Origin: Chryseobacterium sp. 39-10
GTDB taxonomy: Bacteria; Bacteroidota; Bacteroidia; Flavobacteriales; Weeksellaceae
Direction of reading: 5' to 3'
Length of the DNA: 64,000 bases
Assembly: GCA_001898255.1 (NCBI GenBank)
Contig: MKTK01000003.1
Location: 1-64,000, forward strand
The position numbers were made by a program, and so were the translations under genes. A model generated the notes under the pieces. It saw nothing but the letters and a program-made list of their open reading frames with translations, made no database searches and was not told where the DNA came from. Shown one piece after another: positions 44,472 to 53,840 of the stretch (position 1 is its first letter; each line of letters begins with the position of its first letter).

Positions 44472-46871
44472 TTATCCTCTTAATTCAGCTGAAAACTCCT
44501 TCTTGAAGTTGTTGATTAACGTATTCATCACTTCTGAAATATCCTTTTCTTCCAGCGTTTTTTCCTCGTTCAACAACTCAAAACTCATGGCGTAGGATTT
44601 TTTACCTTCTGGAAGATTTTTTCCTTCATACACATCGAAAAGCGAAATATTCTTCAGGAACTTCGAACGGTTTTTTCGTGCCGATTGATAAAGTTCATCA
44701 TACGAAACATCCTTGTCGATAAGGAGTGCCAAATCTCTTCTGATTTTGTTGAATTTGGGGATATCTACAAACTTAAGATTTTCGGTAGAGCGCAGTTTCT
44801 GGCAGTTTTCCAACTCGATTTCTGCATAGAAACATTCCTGATCTATATCGGCATCTTTAAGCAATTCTTTGGAAATTTTCCCCAATCTCGCCACCGTTTT
44901 TCCGTCGGCAGTAAGTTCCAGTGCATCCGAAAACCGTCCGTCGATCAACGGTTTCTCATCGATGTCGAGTTGCAGTTTATCTAAAAGAACTTTTACATAG
45001 GATTTAAGGTAATAAAAATCGGTGGCTGATTTGGGCTGCAGCCAGTTTTCAGGAACATTGCGACCGGTTACCAATAACGCCAATTGTTTCCTTTCCAAAT
45101 ACTTACCATCAACCTTATGATAAATTTTTCCCAATTCAAAAAACTTCAGATCTGGATTTTTTCTTTTGATATTGTAATCGGCATTCTGAAGCAAACCTTC
45201 TGCCAGTGAAGTTCGCATAAAAGCAAGATCACCACTCAGCGGATTCAGTAGTTTTACGGCATTAGATTCATCTTTTACCGAAGTGAGCGAATTGTTCAGC
45301 ACCTCATTGAATCCGTTGCTCTGCAATGTCCTTGCCCAGAAGTTTTCGAGTGCATCCTGATCATCAAAACTAAGCTTCACAGGCGTGAACGATATTTTCT
45401 GCGGCGCATCAATTTTATTGTAACCATAGATTCTTAGAATTTCCTCAATAACATCGATCTCTCTTGTAATATCGGCTCTGTATGGCGGTATAGAAATCTC
45501 TAGCCCATTCTGAATTTCATTCAGCACTTCAATCTCCAAAGACTTCAGAATTTCTTTAATTTTTTCTCTGTGAATTTTAGTTCCCAGAATTTGCTCCACT
45601 TTCGAAAAGCGAAGAATAACATATTGATTTTCAATTTTTTTTGGGTAAAACTCCAATAATTGACCTGCTAGTTTACCACCTGATATTTCCTCAATCAATG
45701 AGATGGCGTACGTTATTGCGGTGCGTACATTGTTCGGATCCACTCCCCTTTCAAAACGGAAAGAGGCATCTGTATTCAGCCCGTGCAACTTCGCCCCTTT
45801 TCTTACTGCCACCGGGTTAAAATAGGCACTTTCCAGAAAAATACTTTTGGTATTTGCAGAAACGCCGGAATCTTTACCTCCAAAAACGCCGGCAATACAC
45901 ATCGGCTTGTCGTTCCCGTCTTTGATCATGATTTCTGTTCCGTTCAGTGTTCTTTCCACGCCATCCAATGTGGTGAATAGGGTTCCTTGTGGAGCAACCC
46001 CCACTTTCACTTTTCGCCCTTCAATTTTATCGGCATCAAAAGCGTGTAGCGGCTGTCCCAAACCGTGCAGAATATAATTGGTAATATCCACAATGTTGTT
46101 GATAGGGCTTAAGCCAATAGCTTTAATTCGGTTTTTTAACCAATCGGGAGAATCTGCTACCTGAATATTTTCGATAACAGCACCGATATACCTCGGACAA
46201 ATTTCGGCATCCTGCACCTCCAACTGAAAATCTGTGGTGCCTTCAATATTCAGCGGTTGAGAAGTAATTTTTTCAAACTCCGACTTCAATTGATTGTTGA
46301 TAAGAAAAGCATGCAAATCCCTGGCAACACCATAATGCGACATGGCATCTGTTCTGTTGGGCGTTAAGCCAATCTCGTACACTTCGTCATGAGCAAGGTC
46401 AAAATAATTGGCCAACGGATCGCCCAGTTTATAGGTCTCATCCAGCACCATAATTCCGCCATGATCGTTGCTTAGTCCGAGTTCGTCTTCTGCACAAATC
46501 ATCCCTTCGGAATACTCACCACGAATTTTTGCTTTCTGAATGGTAAACGATTCATTTCCGTTGTAGATGACGGTTCCTACCACGGCAACCGGAACAATTT
46601 GTCCTGCTGCCACGTTGGGCGCACCACACACAATATTAAGTATTTTACCGTGGCCTACATCCACTGTAGTTTTCTTGAGTTTATCGGCATTAGGATGCTG
46701 TTCGCAAGTAAGAACTTTTCCGACAACAATTCCTTCCAAGCTGCCCTTCACGGACTCGTATTTTTCTATTCCTTCTACTTCGAGGCCAATATCGGTGAGG
46801 TATTCGCCAATCTTTTCTGTTTTAAGGTCGGTTGTAATAAATTGCTTGAGCCAGTTGTTTGAAATTTTCAT
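44472..46871 (-). CDS. pheT: Phenylalanyl-tRNA synthetase beta subunit
   Basis: The 799-residue beta subunit of the alpha2-beta2 enzyme charging tRNA-Phe. A tRNA-binding OB domain (residues about 40-150, with EGIVVGKVLTCEQHPNADKL) is followed by the B3/B4 editing domain, B5, the core (NPLSGDLAFMRTSLAEGLL) and a C-terminal ferredoxin-like anticodon domain (FVDIPKFNKIRRDLALLID). I start at the ATG at 46869-46871 (MKISNNWLKQFI), the canonical PheT N-terminus; open frame upstream reaches 46925 but has no conserved sequence. pheS is not adjacent: it lies 2.6 kb away at 49427. Confidence 0.96.
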   Translation of the reverse strand: MKISNNWLKQFITTDLKTEKIGEYLTDIGLEVEGIEKYESVKGSLEGIVVGKVLTCEQHPNADKLKKTTVDVGHGKILNIVCGAPNVAAGQIVPVAVVGTVIYNGNESFTIQKAKIRGEYSEGMICAEDELGLSNDHGGIMVLDETYKLGDPLANYFDLAHDEVYEIGLTPNRTDAMSHYGVARDLHAFLINNQLKSEFEKITSQPLNIEGTTDFQLEVQDAEICPRYIGAVIENIQVADSPDWLKNRIKAIGLSPINNIVDITNYILHGLGQPLHAFDADKIEGRKVKVGVAPQGTLFTTLDGVERTLNGTEIMIKDGNDKPMCIAGVFGGKDSGVSANTKSIFLESAYFNPVAVRKGAKLHGLNTDASFRFERGVDPNNVRTAITYAISLIEEISGGKLAGQLLEFYPKKIENQYVILRFSKVEQILGTKIHREKIKEILKSLEIEVLNEIQNGLEISIPPYRADITREIDVIEEILRIYGYNKIDAPQKISFTPVKLSFDDQDALENFWARTLQSNGFNEVLNNSLTSVKDESNAVKLLNPLSGDLAFMRTSLAEGLLQNADYNIKRKNPDLKFFELGKIYHKVDGKYLERKQLALLVTGRNVPENWLQPKSATDFYYLKSYVKVLLDKLQLDIDEKPLIDGRFSDALELTADGKTVARLGKISKELLKDADIDQECFYAEIELENCQKLRSTENLKFVDIPKFNKIRRDLALLIDKDVSYDELYQSARKNRSKFLKNISLFDVYEGKNLPEGKKSYAMSFELLNEEKTLEEKDISEVMNTLINNFKKEFSAELRG

Positions 46872-47019
46872 TCTATAGGGTTGAAATTCAGATGAATAAA
46901 TAATAGGAAGTCCACTCAATATCAAGTGGACAATACCGGTTGCAAATATCGTGTTTTTTGGGTAAAAAAAGGCAACAAAATTGTTTCAAAAGCGGCAATT
47001 TGCGATAAATACGATTGTT

Positions 47020-47113
47020 CCTAGCTCGGATTGCAGCGTTTGTTTGAGCTCTTTTTCGGCGGCGGCTCCGCCGCCGCCGAAAAAAGCGAGCGCGGAAAGC
47101 CGGAAATAGCTCC
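47020..47113 (+). ncRNA. Candidate structured RNA with a GC-rich hairpin (resembles a recurrent flavobacterial motif)
   Basis: A 94-nt element in the pheT-dnaN gap. The outer arms are AGCT at 47023-47026 pairing with AGCT at 47108-47111 and CGG at 47027-47029 pairing with CCG at 47100-47102. Inside, GCG 47036-47038 pairs with CGC 47091-47093 and GCTC 47048-47051 with GAGC 47088-47091, and the centre is a perfect 15-bp hairpin (47052-47066 with 47070-47084, loop TCC). From memory, the ending GGAAATAGCTCC recurs in flavobacterial intergenic spacers and may be the Flavo-1 motif; this match is not verified. Strand follows that recalled orientation. Confidence 0.5.
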
Positions 47114-47143
47114 TAAAAAAAAGACCCGGAAAATTCCCGGGCC
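47114..47143 (-). terminator. Rho-independent terminator of dnaN
   Basis: Minus-strand stem CCCGG/CCGGG with a short loop, followed by eight T. It starts 23 nt after the dnaN stop. Confidence 0.65.
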
Positions 47144-47165
47144 TCTGTATATGATAAAGTATTTT

Positions 47166-48296
47166 TTACATTCCGATGACCGGCATTGAAAGCATCAGGA
47201 TTTGTTCTTCCTCTTCCAGCCCATCCACTGGTTCTACGATTCCGGGACGATTGGGCTGCGACATTTTCATGGTAATATCGTCTGATCCCAAAACGGACAA
47301 CATTTCTGTCAGGAATTTGGAGCTGAATCCGATGTTGATGTCTTCCCCGTTGTAGTCGCAAGGAATTTGCATATCGGCTTTGTTGGCGTATTCAGTATCC
47401 TCAGCATGAAGGTGCAACACGTTACCAGACAGTTTAAAGCGAACCTGATTGGTCGATTTATTCGACATGATGGATGCTCTTCTGATGGAATTTAAAAGCA
47501 AATTCCTGTTGATTGTCAAAACATTAGGATTATCTTTCGGAATCACAGCGGTGTAATTTGGATATTTGCCATCAATCAGGCGGCAGATCCAAATATTGTT
47601 GCCAAAGGTGAATTTCGCCATGTTGTCGTTGAACTCGATGGTCACTTCATCGTTGGATGAAGACAAGATATTTTTGAAGATAGCCAATGGCTTTTTCGGC
47701 ATAATGAATTCGATGGGTTCTGCATTCACCAAATCGGTTCTTTTGTACACCACCAGGCGATGCGAATCGGTGGCTACAAAATTGGTTTCGTCTTCTTTGA
47801 ACTGGAACAAAACACCCGTCATTACAGGACGTAACGAATCGTTACTGGTTGCAAATAATGTATTGGTGAGTGCTTCCGACAATACTCCGGAACTGATTTT
47901 AACGTTTTGTGCAGGATCGAATTCCGGAAGTTCCGGGTAATCTTCTTCATTATCGAGCGCAACGGCAAAGTTATCCTTCTCATCCAGAATTTCGAGCAAT
48001 TTTCCGTTTCCGTCTTCGGATGCTTTCACCGAAAGTGTAAGCGGTTGCTCACCATAGGTTTTCACAAATTCCTGAAAAATTTTAGCAGGAACTGCAATTT
48101 TACCGGCGTCGTCAGATTTTACTTCGATGGTTGTAATAAGCGTTGTTTCGCCGTCCGAAGCAGTAATTTTTAGCTGATTATCTTCGAGTTCAAAAAGATA
48201 ATTTTCAAGAATTGGTCTGGACTGAGAACTGGAAATAACACCACTCACTGTACTCAGTGCTTTCTGCAATTCGCCACTAGCAACGATAAACTTCAT
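47166..48296 (-). CDS. dnaN: DNA polymerase III beta subunit (sliding clamp)
   Basis: Forms the ring that tethers the replicative polymerase. The 376-residue protein has the three similar domains of DnaN: MKFIVASGELQKALSTVSGV at the start, FATSNDSLRPVMTGVLFQFK in domain 2 with ATDSHRLVVYKR, and IGFSSKFLTEMLSVLGSD in domain 3. The conserved C-terminal end is EQILMLSMPVIGM (clamp-partner pocket). It is not beside dnaA here; neighbours are pheT and a DUF2490 gene. It has its own terminator. Confidence 0.96.
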   Translation of the reverse strand: MKFIVASGELQKALSTVSGVISSSQSRPILENYLFELEDNQLKITASDGETTLITTIEVKSDDAGKIAVPAKIFQEFVKTYGEQPLTLSVKASEDGNGKLLEILDEKDNFAVALDNEEDYPELPEFDPAQNVKISSGVLSEALTNTLFATSNDSLRPVMTGVLFQFKEDETNFVATDSHRLVVYKRTDLVNAEPIEFIMPKKPLAIFKNILSSSNDEVTIEFNDNMAKFTFGNNIWICRLIDGKYPNYTAVIPKDNPNVLTINRNLLLNSIRRASIMSNKSTNQVRFKLSGNVLHLHAEDTEYANKADMQIPCDYNGEDINIGFSSKFLTEMLSVLGSDDITMKMSQPNRPGIVEPVDGLEEEEQILMLSMPVIGM

Positions 48297-48406
48297 TGTA
48301 TTGTTTTAATATTTTTAATTTAAAAATGAAACGAAAATGCGCTTCACCGATCATCATTTTGATTTATTCTGGATACCGCGATGGGCTATCCGAAATTTTA
48401 TTTGGA

Positions 48407-48414
48407 CAAATATA
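48407..48414 (-). promoter_or_regulatory. -7 element candidate for dnaN
   Basis: Minus-strand TATATTTG matches TANNTTTG, about 110 nt upstream of the dnaN ATG. No -33 element at good spacing. Confidence 0.3.
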
Positions 48415-48483
48415 ATGAATTGAACTAAACCTAAAAAACAATGTTTAGAATTAAAATATTTTATCATCAAAAAGTTATCAACA

Positions 48484-49197
48484 TTAATCTGCTCCCGGAA
48501 AACTATAGTTTTTCTCTTCCGAATCGTCAATATTGATATTGAGTGCGAAATAAATAAAATGCAGATTTTTATTACCTGAAGCAGCAAATTCACGCTGCCA
48601 AAGATAACCAGAAGCTACCCCAAAAGTTTCGTCGATCTGATATCCAAATCCACCATAGAGTCGATTTCTCGCAAAAACCAGTTTCTCGGTAACGAAGAAA
48701 GTTTCACTGTAGGCGTTGGCAAAAACAGTCCCTGGCTGCACGGATGACGAATTGAGCGGCACTGAAATATTCAGGCGATAACGAAAGCGATACCGGTTTG
48801 TATGCTCATCTTTTTGCGGGTCATAAAACCAACTTTTCTCTGCCCGCACTCGGTTTTCAAATTTGAATTTTCCGTATTTTACATCCAGTACATCCTGCAG
48901 CCAAAAACGAAATTCTTCTTTGTCCACTTTTTTTTCCTTGTACGTAACATACCTTCCTACTCCAATAAAAGGTTTATGATTGGCGGTAACATTGTACCCA
49001 ATTCCACCTTTTACTTCGTAATAATCAGGGTAAGAATAATCATCAATACCGCGAAGCTGCCCTTCACCGTAAAGAAAAAATTGAGGGTGAAATTTGTAAG
49101 TAATTGTCAACGAATTGAAACTGGAAATATGTTCTTTCTGCCCAAAAAGCGGAATAGATAGCAGCAATAACAACAAACAAAACAGCGTTTTTTTCAT
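48484..49197 (-). CDS. DUF2490 protein, predicted outer-membrane beta-barrel
   Basis: A 237-residue secreted protein (signal LFCLLLLLLSIPLFGQ) rich in aromatic strands: SFNSLTITYKFHPQFFLYG, then IGYNVTANHKPFIGVGRYVT and VRAEKSWFYDPQKDEHTNRY. It is the second DUF2490 member in the window, paralogous in type to the gene at 10838 but divergent in sequence. Small barrels of this family have no known function. It stands alone between dnaN and pheS. Confidence 0.78.
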   Translation of the reverse strand: MKKTLFCLLLLLLSIPLFGQKEHISSFNSLTITYKFHPQFFLYGEGQLRGIDDYSYPDYYEVKGGIGYNVTANHKPFIGVGRYVTYKEKKVDKEEFRFWLQDVLDVKYGKFKFENRVRAEKSWFYDPQKDEHTNRYRFRYRLNISVPLNSSSVQPGTVFANAYSETFFVTEKLVFARNRLYGGFGYQIDETFGVASGYLWQREFAASGNKNLHFIYFALNINIDDSEEKNYSFPGAD

Positions 49198-49426
49198 GGA
49201 ACGAAGATACTAAAATTACCTTTTCAGCTCGATCGAGATGTTTGAAAAAAAATCAGAATACCAACTCGCCGGCAGAAGAAAAAGACGCCTGGAATTGGGG
49301 GATAAATAGGTTTTATTTGAATTTACAAAATAATTTTTAATCCCTAAAAACAACTTTAAATAAAAAATGCAATAATCTATTATACATATTATTGCAATAT
49401 TTAACTAAAATTTAATTGAAATAATT

Positions 49427-50437
49427 TTAAAGAGATACAAACTGATCCAGCATTCGCTTGTCATTTTCGAAAAACATTCGAATATCGCTCATTTGGTATA
49501 GCAACATCACGATTCTTTCGATTCCCATCCCGAAGGCGTAACCAGAATACTTATCAGCATCGATGTTAACATTTTTCAGCACAGCGGGATCAACCATTCC
49601 GCAACCCATAATCTCGAGCCAACCGGTTCCTTTAGTAATGCGATAATCAGTTTCGGAGTTTAAACCCCAATACACATCCACTTCAGCACTTGGCTCAGTG
49701 AAAGGGAAATAAGAAGGGCGCATTCTGATTTTTGATTTACCAAACAACTCCGTTGTGAAAAACTGTATGGTTTGCTTTAAGTCAGCAAAACTCACATTTT
49801 CGTCGATATACAAACCTTCGATTTGGTGAAAAATACAATGCGAACGAGAAGAAATTGCTTCATTTCTAAAAACCCTGCCCGGAGAAAGAATCCGCACGGG
49901 CGGCTGGTGTTGTTCGAGATAACGAATTTGCACTGATGAAGTATGGGTGCGCAACAAAACATCCGGATTGGTTTCAATAAAAAAAGTATCCTGCATGTCG
50001 CGCGCGGGATGATATTCGGGTAAATTAAGTGCGGTAAAATTGTGCCAGTCATCTTCAATCTCTGGTCCGTCTGCCACAGCAAACCCAATGGATTTGAAGA
50101 TTTCAATAATTCTGTTCTTCACCAGATTAATGGGGTGTCTCGTTCCCAATGCTGCAGGAAATCCGGGTCTGGTAAGATCTTCCTTTTCTACGATAATGGT
50201 AGAGGCAGTGGCATTTTTCAGCTCTTCAAATTTAGTTTCTACCGCTTGCTTAAGGGCATTGATCTTTTGCCCAACCTCCTTCTTATGTTCGTTGGCGACC
50301 TCTTTAAACTGAGCGAAAATATCATTCAATATCCCTTTTTTTCCGCTGAAACGAATGCGGAATTGTTCAATTTCATCTTTATTAGAAGAAGTAAACCTGT
50401 TCACTTCCGCCAATAATTCATCAATCTTTTCTAACAT
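49427..50437 (-). CDS. pheS: Phenylalanyl-tRNA synthetase alpha subunit
   Basis: A 336-residue class II aminoacyl-tRNA synthetase catalytic subunit. An N-terminal coiled coil ([20 protein letters not shown] region) precedes the catalytic domain: motif 1 in [20 protein letters not shown], motif 2 around [19 protein letters not shown] and motif 3 in [18 protein letters not shown]. It pairs with PheT, encoded 2.6 kb away, to charge tRNA-Phe. The ATG at 50435-50437 starts the conserved N-terminal helix. It lies 45 nt downstream of rdgB. Confidence 0.96.
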   Translation of the reverse strand: MLEKIDELLAEVNRFTSSNKDEIEQFRIRFSGKKGILNDIFAQFKEVANEHKKEVGQKINALKQAVETKFEELKNATASTIIVEKEDLTRPGFPAALGTRHPINLVKNRIIEIFKSIGFAVADGPEIEDDWHNFTALNLPEYHPARDMQDTFFIETNPDVLLRTHTSSVQIRYLEQHQPPVRILSPGRVFRNEAISSRSHCIFHQIEGLYIDENVSFADLKQTIQFFTTELFGKSKIRMRPSYFPFTEPSAEVDVYWGLNSETDYRITKGTGWLEIMGCGMVDPAVLKNVNIDADKYSGYAFGMGIERIVMLLYQMSDIRMFFENDKRMLDQFVSL

Positions 50438-50482
50438 GTTTAATTATAATTGAGTGCAAAAATACGATTTTTCGTGCTGATT

Positions 50483-51055
50483 TTAATGATTAAGCGCTTC
50501 CAAAAACTGATCAATTGCTTTTTTTCGGTGGCTGATTTTATTTTTTTCTGCAGCAGGCATTTCCGCGAAGGTAATCTCATGATGCTCGGGAACGAAAATC
50601 GGATCATAGCCAAAACCCTTTTCCCCACGAACATGATGCGTTAACTGACCATAAGCTCTTCCTTCAAAATAGTGCGCACCTGCATCATCCACGAGGCACA
50701 TTACGGTTATAAAGTATGCATTACGATTGTCCTCCTCTTTCATTTCATCCAGAACCTTAGCGATGTTCTTTGCAAAGTCATGATCTCCAGCATAACGTGC
50801 AGAATAGATTCCTGGGCTTCCGTTGAGGGCTTCCACCACCAAACCGGAGTCGTCTCCTAAAGAAGCTTTGCCCGTTTTGTTGAAACAATATTGGGCTTTA
50901 ATGTGAGCATTCTCATGAAACGTATGTCCATCTTCTACAATTTCATCAAAAATCTCATAGTCGGTCAATGAGGTCACTTTGTAATCCTCACCCAAAATCT
51001 GCTGGATCTCCTCTTTTTTATGTTGATTATGGGTAGCGATTAGGATTTCTTTCAT
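50483..51055 (-). CDS. rdgB: Non-canonical purine NTP pyrophosphatase (RdgB/HAM1)
   Basis: Hydrolyses dITP, XTP and similar nucleotides to keep deaminated purines out of DNA. The 190-residue protein shows EILIATHNQHKKEEIQQIL at the start, SLGDDSGLVVEALNGSPG (the conserved DDSGL) and EGRAYGQLTHHVRGEKGFGYDPIF-type closing motif (GFGYDPIF). All are standard for the HAM1 family. It lies 18 nt downstream of a CPBP protease gene and 45 nt upstream of pheS, likely one mRNA. Confidence 0.95.
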   Translation of the reverse strand: MKEILIATHNQHKKEEIQQILGEDYKVTSLTDYEIFDEIVEDGHTFHENAHIKAQYCFNKTGKASLGDDSGLVVEALNGSPGIYSARYAGDHDFAKNIAKVLDEMKEEDNRNAYFITVMCLVDDAGAHYFEGRAYGQLTHHVRGEKGFGYDPIFVPEHHEITFAEMPAAEKNKISHRKKAIDQFLEALNH

Positions 51056-51073
51056 TATTATAGATTTATTTTA

Positions 51074-51916
51074 TTATTGCTGATTGGTTTCGGAATAATG
51101 CACCCGATACTTTCTCGTGAACAAGAAATAGAACACTGCAAGTAATACAATTCCCACTCCTAAAACCACGTATTCCGACACGTTAAAGAAATCTGAAAAG
51201 CTCTCCGTATTGCCATAAAATATGAGCAATGAAGAACACAAATTATTAAACCCATGGAGTAAAATGGGCATCAATAAGGATTTTGTTTTGTAGTAAACCA
51301 AGCCCAGAATGCAACCCAAAAGCACCGCTCCTACAAACTGCCACGGATTGCCGTGAACCAGCGCAAAAACCAATGCAGAAACAATTATGGCGTATATTGG
51401 TTTCATTCCTTTATTCATCAATCCTTTCTGAATTATGCCACGAAAGATAACCTCTTCGAAAACGGGAGCCATAATGACCGCCAGAACGATCATGGTTGCT
51501 TTATCTCTGGTCATCTGGTCCATTAATGAAGAAAAATAATCGAAATACGGACCGAAGAAAGGGCCACTCACAGGAATTTGAGCCGTTACATATTCTGCAA
51601 TCAACATCATCCCCAACATCATCGGAAAGATGAGAAGATAAGTCCCAACATTCATCGTGGAGAGATTAAAATTGAGTTTACGACCGGTTTGCGGCCGATA
51701 AATAAAGTAATCAAATGCGAAAATAGCCCCTAAAAATCCTGCAGCATTGGTGAGGAGCAAATAAAAATCTTTGTACTGGAGATTTCCCTTAAAGACGAAC
51801 ATATAGAAAACATTCACCGTCGCGATGAGTGAACTGCCGATCAGCATACCGACAATCAACGCCAATGCACCTTTCCAATTAAAAACAAATTTCTTGCGCA
51901 AATGTTTTTCAGTCAT
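51074..51916 (-). CDS. CPBP-family intramembrane metalloprotease
   Basis: A 280-residue membrane protein with about eight helices. The CPBP (Abi/Rce1-like) motif is clear: APVFEEVIFRGIIQKGL (EExxxR), LVFALVHGNPWQFVGAVLLG (FxxxH) and PILLHGFNNLCSSL (HxxxN). The family cuts membrane substrates or prenylated peptides; some act in bacteriocin self-immunity. No bacteriocin or prenylation gene is nearby, so the role is unknown. Its stop is 18 nt before rdgB. Confidence 0.85.
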   Translation of the reverse strand: MTEKHLRKKFVFNWKGALALIVGMLIGSSLIATVNVFYMFVFKGNLQYKDFYLLLTNAAGFLGAIFAFDYFIYRPQTGRKLNFNLSTMNVGTYLLIFPMMLGMMLIAEYVTAQIPVSGPFFGPYFDYFSSLMDQMTRDKATMIVLAVIMAPVFEEVIFRGIIQKGLMNKGMKPIYAIIVSALVFALVHGNPWQFVGAVLLGCILGLVYYKTKSLLMPILLHGFNNLCSSLLIFYGNTESFSDFFNVSEYVVLGVGIVLLAVFYFLFTRKYRVHYSETNQQ

Positions 51917-52061
51917 TCAAAAATATTTAGGCAAAGATAATCGATTTCCTTCCTTTCACTAAAAGAGATTACTAAAAACTTATTGTAGCCGCTTTCATGA
52001 AATAGGTAAAGGTTTTCAGATCTCGCAAAAAAAACCGATTTTTGCACCCATAAAAATCAGT

Positions 52062-53660
52062 ATGTCAGATTTAATTCAAGAAATAGAAAAAAGAAAAACC
52101 TTCGGTATTATTGCGCACCCCGATGCGGGAAAAACGACTTTGACAGAGAAACTACTTCTCTTTGGAGGAGCCATTCAAGAAGCTGGTGCGGTAAAATCAA
52201 ATAAAATAAAAAAAGGAGCCACCTCCGACTTTATGGAAATTGAGCGGCAACGTGGAATTTCTGTGGCGACTTCGGTTTTGGCTTTTGAATATAAAGGAAG
52301 AAAAATCAACATACTCGATACGCCTGGTCACAAGGATTTTGCCGAAGATACCTACCGTACTTTAACAGCGGTGGATTCTGTGATCGTGGTCGTTGATGTG
52401 GCAAAAGGAGTTGAGGAACAGACCGAAAAACTCGTTCAGGTTTGCCGAATGCGAAATATCCCGATGATTGTCTTTATCAACAAACTCGACCGCGAGGGAA
52501 AAGATGCCTTCGATCTGCTGGATGAAGTGGAGCAAAAACTGGGGCTCACCGTGGTTCCCCTTTCGTTGCCAATTGGTATGGGAAGCGATTTTCAGGGAAT
52601 CTATAACCTTTGGGAAAATAATATTCAACTCTTTCTGGAAGAGAAAAAACAGAAAGTGGGCGAATCCATTAAGTTTAATGACCTCAATGACCCCAAAATT
52701 GATGAACTGATCGGTACAAAAGCAGCAGCAACCCTGCGCGAAGAATTAGAACTGATCCATTCTGTTTACCCGGAATTTAACCGTGAAGACTATATGAATG
52801 GCGATCTGCAGCCAGTTTTCTTTGGTTCGGCGCTTAATAATTTCGGGGTTCGCGAACTGCTCGATGCCTTCATCGAAATTGCTCCCATGCCGCAGCCAAA
52901 GGAAAGCGATGTGAGAATGGTGAAGCCCGAAGAAAAAAATTTCACTGGATTTATTTTTAAAATCCACGCCAATATGGATCCAAAACACCGCGACCGACTG
53001 GCTTTCGTGAAAATTGTTTCCGGCACCTTCAAACGAAATGAAAATTATTTGCTGGTACGAGAAGGCAAGAAAATGAAATTCTCCTCGCCTAACGCATTTT
53101 TCGCCGACAAAAAGGAAATTGTAGACGAGAGTTTTCCGGGAGATATCGTTGGGCTGCACGACACCGGAAGTTTCAGGATTGGTGACACCTTGACCGCTGG
53201 CGAAAAACTATCGTTCAAAGGAATCCCCAGTTTTTCACCTGAACATTTCAGGTATATCAATAATGATGATCCGCTAAAAGCAAAACAGCTTGCCAAAGGC
53301 ATCGACCAGCTGATGGACGAAGGTGTGGCGCAGCTTTTCACATTGGATATGAACGGAAGAAAAATAATTGGAACCGTGGGCGCACTGCAATTTGAGGTGA
53401 TTCAATACCGTTTGGAGCATGAATATGGAGCGAAATGTACCTACGAACCACTTTCTATCCACAAAGCATGTTGGATTGAGGCCGATGAAAAATCTGAGGA
53501 ATACCGTGAATTTGCTCGTTTAAAGCAAAGGTTCATGGCAAAAGACAAGTACGGACAATCTGTATTTCTGGCAGATTCTTCTTTTACGATTCACATGACG
53601 CAGGAAAAATTCCCCAACGTGAAACTGCATTTCATCAGCGAATTTGAACAGCAAGCGTAA
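52062..53660 (+). CDS. prfC: Peptide chain release factor 3
   Basis: GTPase that recycles RF1 and RF2 after peptide release. The 532-residue protein has G1 IAHPDAGKTTLTEKLL, the switch-region GATSDFMEIERQRGISVATS, G3 ILDTPGHKDFAEDTYR and G4 VFINKLDREGK. Downstream come domain 2 (VKIVSGTFKRNENY) and a C-terminal domain with MNGRKIIGTVGALQFEVIQY, which separates RF3 from EF-G. It is monocistronic; the next gene is 180 nt on. Confidence 0.96.
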   Translation: MSDLIQEIEKRKTFGIIAHPDAGKTTLTEKLLLFGGAIQEAGAVKSNKIKKGATSDFMEIERQRGISVATSVLAFEYKGRKINILDTPGHKDFAEDTYRTLTAVDSVIVVVDVAKGVEEQTEKLVQVCRMRNIPMIVFINKLDREGKDAFDLLDEVEQKLGLTVVPLSLPIGMGSDFQGIYNLWENNIQLFLEEKKQKVGESIKFNDLNDPKIDELIGTKAAATLREELELIHSVYPEFNREDYMNGDLQPVFFGSALNNFGVRELLDAFIEIAPMPQPKESDVRMVKPEEKNFTGFIFKIHANMDPKHRDRLAFVKIVSGTFKRNENYLLVREGKKMKFSSPNAFFADKKEIVDESFPGDIVGLHDTGSFRIGDTLTAGEKLSFKGIPSFSPEHFRYINNDDPLKAKQLAKGIDQLMDEGVAQLFTLDMNGRKIIGTVGALQFEVIQYRLEHEYGAKCTYEPLSIHKACWIEADEKSEEYREFARLKQRFMAKDKYGQSVFLADSSFTIHMTQEKFPNVKLHFISEFEQQA

Positions 53661-53840
53661 ATTAAATTCGATCCGTCTCTACAATTGAAGTAACTATAAT
53701 TTTGCAAAATAATTGTAAATTGAATTACAAGTTATTGATAATTAAACAATTAAAATAACAACGCTATTTTGCAAAGTTTTTGGTTTGGTTAAGGAATATA
53801 TATTGCATAGCACTTTTCGTTGTTTACATTCAAAACGATC

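Noticed and set aside
47052-47084. GC hairpin as an insertion sequence end or REP element
   Set aside because: No transposase, target duplication or second copy is seen; structured RNA fits better.
48474-48482. TTATCAACA near dnaN as a DnaA box or oriC sign
   Set aside because: One mismatch, single copy, and no cluster or AT-rich unwinding region with other boxes.
49198-49426. Spacer between the DUF2490 gene and pheS
   Set aside because: A/T-rich with no coding or structural signal that I can support.
44472-50437. Separation of pheT from pheS as a rearrangement
   Set aside because: Distance alone is not evidence; I recall split pheS and pheT as common in this phylum and cannot check this here.
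53661-53840. Palindrome ATTTTGCAAAAT and a second ATTTTGCAAA copy upstream of the DUF4349 gene
   Set aside because: Short A/T-rich words that are frequent by chance in such spacers; no -33 element.
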